Shown one piece after another: positions 8,913 through 11,968 of a stretch of DNA of 11,968 bases. Origin of the DNA: Ichthyophonus hoferi (Eukaryota; Opisthokonta; Ichthyosporea; Ichthyophonida; Ichthyophonidae); assembly GCA_002751075.1 (NCBI GenBank), contig NAOQ01000211.1, positions 11,812 to 23,779 of the forward strand, written 5' to 3'. The notes beneath the pieces were generated by a model. It searched no databases, had not been told where the DNA came from, and worked only from the letters and a program-made list of their open reading frames with translations. Each line of letters starts with the position of its first letter. Position 1 is the first letter of the stretch. The position numbers and the translations under genes were made by a program.

Positions 8913-8930
8913 TTTTATTGATCAATAAAA
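8913..8930. repeat. 18-base perfect palindrome carrying AATAAA on both strands
   Basis: TTTTATTGATCAATAAAA is its own reverse complement and presents an AATAAA hexamer on each strand. It lies in the 3' flank of the ChAPs gene and could serve as a poly(A) signal for it. Confidence 0.7.
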
Positions 8931-9231
8931 GGTAGTACATAAAATAGGGTTTATACAAAGTCGTACAATTTTTAGGTAACTATTGTAGTTGACAGGGCTG
9001 TCTAAACACGACTGCATGTATTTTATGCGCTAGATAAGATAGTGGCCAATATACAGATAATTATAAATAGTGTGTAAAGTGGTAAATTAAGATATTGAAA
9101 ACCGTTGCATAACATACTGCCGGTGATGTAGGTATAGCTTAAAGAAGGATGCTGAGAGCCAATCCCTTGAAAGCAATAAAAATATATAAAAAAACAAAAT
9201 TGAAAGTAAAATATAGTTAAGGTTAGCCAAA

Positions 9232-9237
9232 TTTAAT
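9232..9237 (-). terminator. Candidate poly(A) signal for the ChAPs gene (ATTAAA)
   Basis: ATTAAA on the minus strand, about 57 bases past the stop. A canonical AATAAA on the same strand is at 8914-8919, inside the palindrome at 8913-8930, and would give a 3' UTR of about 380 bases. Confidence 0.35.
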
Positions 9238-9293
9238 AAAAGATAAGAGCGTGGAAATTACTGCTGGTGCAATAGAGCAGCGATTGGCGGAGA

Positions 9294-9452
9294 CTATTTA
9301 TCGTACCCTCTCACCTTCCACACACATGCCCTATCTATAATCTTTCTCACATGAGCACTCTGATTGATCCATTGGCGAGCCAATTGGGTCATCATAGTTA
9401 AACCATGTTTGGCAATCAATCGGAAGACGGCGGTGTAAACGGTGTGTGGAAC
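9294..9452 (-). CDS. ChAPs gene, exon E (C-terminus and stop)
   Basis: The exon encodes residues 332-383, then TAG, after an ATACAG acceptor. VFRLIAKHGLTMM matches the family's last helix block (a hydrophobic core, then LI--G), and the end WKVRGYDK resembles the usual WKV-G-D terminus of ChAPs. This is the true C-terminus. Confidence 0.87.
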   Translation of the reverse strand, partial: VPHTVYTAVFRLIAKHGLTMMTQLARQWINQSAHVRKIIDRACVWKVRGYDK

Positions 9453-11795
9453 CTGTATGGATAATTAATTAATTAAAGCATTGGTAACCGCATGTAAAAG
9501 TGGTGTATAGATAGAGAGGGTGCCTATTGATTGGAGATGCTAATTATCTATTTTTAGTGGTCTCTTTCTATTGGGAATGATTCGATTTCATCAGTATACT
9601 CTAGATGCCCCCTTACATACCCATCTACCTAATATTCACAGCATATTATTTCTACAACATCACACAAATCTATCCCCTTAGACCTACAATGTGTTATAAT
9701 ACCTAAATAAAACCTCTGCCCCCTGTAATATAATCATGAGCCTCCCCTACCAAATATATTAATAGTAGCATACAACACAACTTCGAAATAACATAGTGCT
9801 ATAGTATATAGTATATCATACCGTGAGCTCGCTATTAGTCTCGTAAAATCGGCAGATAGTGTCTACCGTAGCTAGTGTTTCCTCGACAAACCCATCACTG
9901 GAGTAGGTGTCTAGAAGATGTAGGTGGCCTCGTAGACAGAATCCTTTATGTGGGTGAGAAGTGTGTGTGTGTATGTGTGTACATAGGTATGTGTCCATAT
10001 GTTTATGGGGGTGTATGTGTATATGTGTATATGCTTATGTGTATATGTGTATATGTGTATATATTTATGTGTACATGTGCATATATGTATATGTGTATAT
10101 GTTTATGTGTATATGTGTATATATGTATGTGTATATGTTTATGTGTATATGTTTATGTGTATATGTGTATGTTTATGTGTATATGCTTATATGTATATGC
10201 TTAGATGTGTATATATGTATCTGGGCTGAACGGATATACATGGAGAAAAAAAAGAGGTAAAGACAAAGAAAAAAGGAAAAAGAGAGAAAGTAAGTGGACA
10301 GGGAAAGATTGTATATGTAGATACACGTGGGCTTGTAACAGTAAGTCTATATCGGAGGTCAAAGTCATCCATATTAATTGGTTGTTTGTCACTTGGGTAC
10401 AATATGCACCATAGTATACATGCTCTATCTTACCCAATAAAATGTGTCAACCTACAATAATATATATAAACTGCCAATTACTGTAGTGAAGATAGAACCA
10501 TTCACACAAAACCACACCTACACACATGCACATATACATACCCCGTGACGTACACATCTGAAAGGCCCGACAGGCCTCTTCCTTCCTACCCAATCGTTTA
10601 GAGAGAATACCGAATCGTAAATAGTCACCAATAGTATGGTCGTTATGGCTGTGAGTGCGACGAGCATGTTGGTCCTGGGCCGTCCAGATGACACTGCACA
10701 TCAGATCTTGGTATAATGCCGTAAATAATTGGTCTAGCCAGCGCTCCAATAGCCGCTTACCACCTGGCACAGGCCTGGTTGCGATTGGTGTAGGACTAGC
10801 CACTCGCTCAATAGATGCCCGACCCATGTTTTGACTACTACCAATACTGGAGCTGATTGCTTCACTTGCCTTGTCATAATCTGCATCCGTCGGCTCCCCA
10901 TTGGGAGATGGATCGTTGGGATTCGTAGTTTGACCAATGGCTGTCTCTTTTTCTTCTGCTATACTCTCTGATAATTCGCTCTGCTCCTGCTCCTCCTCCT
11001 CCTTGATAGTCATTGACTCTCTCTGGTTGGTGACGTCAAGATGATTGATACCTTCTGTGACATCATTCACTGATTCCGATTGGTCAGCTTTGGCACTAAC
11101 CGCGTATTCATTTTCCATAAGGAATACATTAGACCGGTACATGAGCAGGGTATCCCACGTGATCACACTGTGGGCACCAATCGTTAAATGAGTTATTTTT
11201 AGATAGCAGAGTGCATATACCTATACATGTATGTTATGTATGTAGTATGAGGGTATGATAGGATACATATATATATATATATACCCACCTTAATATACGG
11301 GTAAGCACCTGATAAGCATCTACAAAGGTGCCCCTGAGTGAGTTGGCAGGCAGGCTGGCTAAGGTCTGGTCTCCCTCTCCCTCTTCGTCCATCATGTCTT
11401 GAATGATCTATATATATATATATATATATGTGTATATGTATGTGTATGTGTAAGTATATGTATATGTATGTGTATGTGTAAGTATATGTATATGTATATG
11501 TATATGTATGTGTATGTGTAAATATATGTATATGTATATGGATATGGATATGTATATGTATATGGTATGCAGATATATACTCAATGCATGTAGTACCAGC
11601 CCACATGTACATTCTCACTCCTTCCCTCCTATTGGCCACCATCTATATTCGTCCAATCAACTTTAATCTATCGCTTCTATCTAATCCCATAGAATACACC
11701 TCTCTTTCTCTCTCTCCTTCTTTTTATAGATCTTTATCAACCGCCTACCCCACCAATCCACCCAATCACAGAAAGTCACATGACATCACTCCCCT

Positions 11796-11841
<46 letters not shown>

Positions 11842-11968
11842 CCTCACAACCATTGGATATGCGCGCATTATCCTGTGGCTCATACTGTGCCTGATCTATA
11901 CCGTGTGCCATTGGTGCAACATTTAGTGCAATCAACGCCATGGCAAAGTCCTCATTGACTACATCTGA
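9294..11968 (-). CDS. ChAPs-family (Chs5p/Arf1p-binding, exomer cargo-adaptor-like) protein, 5'-partial, five exons in window
   Basis: In yeast, ChAPs (Chs6, Bud7, Bch1, Bch2) join Chs5 and Arf1 in exomer, which carries selected membrane cargo from the trans-Golgi to the plasma membrane. Minus-strand exons 11968-11843, 11407-11289, 11167-10542, 9943-9822 and 9452-9294 splice in frame to 1152 bases: 383 residues plus stop. Family marks in order are EDFAMALIALNVAPM (7-21), SLRGTFVDAYQVLTRIL (about 65-81), TWDTLLMYRSNVFLMENEY (85-103), KRLLERWLDQLF..LYQDL (219-237), a TPR-like KEEACRAFQMC (277-287), LLDTYSSDGFVEETL (300-314) and a C-terminal WKVRGYDK. Between the second and third conserved blocks lies a charged linker of about 110 residues (104-213). 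The start codon and N-terminal half lie beyond the right edge. The identification rests on remembered family motifs; the role outside fungi is unknown. Confidence 0.88.
9822..9943 (-). CDS. ChAPs gene, exon D
   Basis: It encodes residues 291 (split codon) to 331. The acceptor AAAG/GA is chosen because it keeps 18 residues from the Cys of FQMC to the Tyr of LLDTY, as in the family pattern C-4x-F-7x-LL-2x-Y. A second acceptor at GAG/GC is also in frame but would drop six residues. The donor is ACG/GTATGA. Confidence 0.85.
9961..10230 (+). repeat. TATGTG/TATATG minisatellite in ChAPs intron C-D
   Basis: About 270 bases made of imperfect 6-base steps (TATGTG, TATATG, TTTATG). Because these units contain no stop triplet in any forward frame, three long Tyr/Val/Cys/Met-rich frames appear; they are artefacts. 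In the sense RNA of the gene it is a CA/TA-rich tract inside a 598-base intron. Confidence 0.92.
10241..10303 (+). repeat. Purine-rich low-complexity tract
   Basis: A nearly pure A/G stretch directly after the minisatellite. In the sense transcript it is a pyrimidine tract, too far from the exon D acceptor (9944) to be its own polypyrimidine tract. Confidence 0.7.
10542..11167 (-). CDS. ChAPs gene, exon C (central conserved blocks and acidic linker)
   Basis: Residues 82-290 with split codons at both ends, after a CCCACAG acceptor and ending at a GTATGT donor. It holds WDTLLMYRSNVFLMENEY, then a linker rich in Glu, Ser, Asn and Pro (with EEEEQEQ), then KRLLERWLDQLFTALYQDL and a TPR-like helix pair. 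The exon is richer in GC than its flanks, as expected of coding DNA. Confidence 0.9.
11267..11283 (+). repeat. TA microsatellite in ChAPs intron B-C
   Basis: An AT dinucleotide run a few bases downstream of the exon B donor. Confidence 0.85.
11289..11407 (-). CDS. ChAPs gene, exon B
   Basis: Residues 43-81 and two bases of codon 82, after an ATATAG acceptor. An acidic start (MMDEEGEGD) is followed by SLRGTFVDAYQVLTRIL, matching the family block of the form LR-TF--AY-LLT. The donor is AAG/GTGGGT. The intron to exon C is only 121 bases. Confidence 0.87.
11409..11564 (+). repeat. TA run plus TATGTG minisatellite next to the exon B acceptor
   Basis: A TA run at 11409-11429 is followed by about 135 bases of TATGTG/TATATG units. 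A higher-order unit of about 20-30 bases (TGTATGTGTAAGTATATG) recurs three times. The TA run abuts the exon B acceptor and replaces the normal polypyrimidine tract there. Confidence 0.9.
11631..11784. promoter_or_regulatory. CCAAT cluster with an E-box inside ChAPs intron A-B
   Basis: CCAAT boxes lie at 11631-11635 (minus strand), 11653-11657, 11753-11757 and 11762-11766 (plus strand), followed by GTCACATGAC at 11775-11784. That E-box resembles MiT/TFE sites. It may be an internal promoter or enhancer, or chance; no transcript start is visible. Confidence 0.3.
11796..11840 (+). repeat. CA/TA compound microsatellite beside the exon A donor
   Basis: About 12 CA units, then about 11 AT units, ending directly at the exon A donor. 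Length variation between individuals is likely. Confidence 0.92.
11843..11968 (-). CDS. ChAPs gene, exon A (cut by window edge)
   Basis: It encodes 42 residues from the window edge, including NEDFAMALIALNVAPM, the short helix and LN-PM motif found in ChAPs proteins. It ends GAG before a GTATAT donor, phase 0. The exon probably continues past the window. The following intron (11408-11842) opens straight into a TA/CA microsatellite. Confidence 0.86.

Larger units (their letters stand above)
8443..9293. other. Intergenic DNA and 3' flank of the ChAPs gene
   Basis: Very AT-rich, with no open frame of note. It contains the palindrome at 8913-8930 and the ATTAAA at 9232-9237. Part of it is presumably 3' UTR of the ChAPs transcript. 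Confidence 0.5.

Noticed and set aside
9875-10260. Three long plus-strand frames rich in Tyr, Val, Cys and Met
   Set aside because: They are translations of the TATGTG minisatellite, which has no stop in any forward frame, and they lie in an intron of the minus-strand gene.
10187-10437. Overlapping frames on both strands after the minisatellite
   Set aside because: Intronic low-complexity sequence.
10734-10937. 67-codon minus-strand frame inside exon C
   Set aside because: A shadow of the ChAPs coding frame.
11199-11642. 147-codon minus-strand frame with Ile-His repeats
   Set aside because: It translates the intronic minisatellite and then exon B in the wrong frame; the correct frame gives the ChAPs block.
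11584-11958. 124-codon plus-strand frame with His-Thr and Ile-Tyr runs
   Set aside because: It is produced by the CA/TA microsatellite and lies antisense to exon A of the ChAPs gene.
1-11968. CRISPR arrays, tRNA or rRNA genes, operons, intact mobile element
   Set aside because: None seen: no spaced identical repeats, no cloverleaf with TTCRA loop, no transposase or reverse-transcriptase motif that I could recognise.

Overview
The window looks like nuclear DNA of an animal or close animal relative. It is AT-rich, has split genes with GT-AG introns of about 120 to 660 bases, many TA and TATGTG microsatellites, CCAAT-box clusters and no bacterial gene layout. Two protein genes can be rebuilt exon by exon, both on the minus strand. 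One is a GILT-type lysosomal thiol reductase. The other is a ChAPs-family (Chs5/Arf1-binding, exomer) protein whose 5' end lies beyond the right edge. ChAPs proteins are best known from fungi, while GILT is typical of animals. Together with the compact AT-rich introns this suggests an early-branching animal such as a sponge, or another holozoan. That is an inference, not a proof.

Layout. Bases 1-4183 hold no gene I can recognise. They carry degraded interspersed repeats, among them two members of an inverted pair (728-870 and 2361-2491) and one member of a second pair (about 195-485, partner about 7580-7875). Some pieces still have coding-like reading frames. Bases 4184-6564 are the complete GILT gene: five coding exons encoding 233 residues, four phase-0 introns, one of them best explained as a GC-AG intron. 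Bases 6565-7580 are intergenic DNA upstream of GILT, with weak promoter-like signals. Bases 7580-8330 hold the second repeat copy and a GC-richer island (about 7999-8330) that is open on both strands but not identifiable. Next to it, at 8347-8442, is a strikingly ordered promoter-like block on the minus strand: three CCAAT boxes exactly 33 bases apart, a TCTCGCGA motif and a TATA box. Bases 8443-9293 are AT-rich intergenic or 3'-flanking DNA with an 18-base palindrome. Bases 9294-11968 are the last five exons of the ChAPs gene (383 residues in the window), with long TATGTG and CA/TA repeats in its introns.

The two genes face the same way but have no obvious joint pathway. GILT reduces disulfides in the endosome/lysosome. 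ChAPs proteins act as cargo adaptors on Arf1-coated carriers at the trans-Golgi. Both belong to the endomembrane system, but their proximity is probably incidental. No RNA gene, CRISPR array, intact transposon or operon was seen. The main items worth a second look are a ChAPs gene in an apparently non-fungal genome, the GC-AG intron that splits the GILT signature, the ordered multi-CCAAT block with its unassigned GC-rich island, and the coding-like dispersed repeats.
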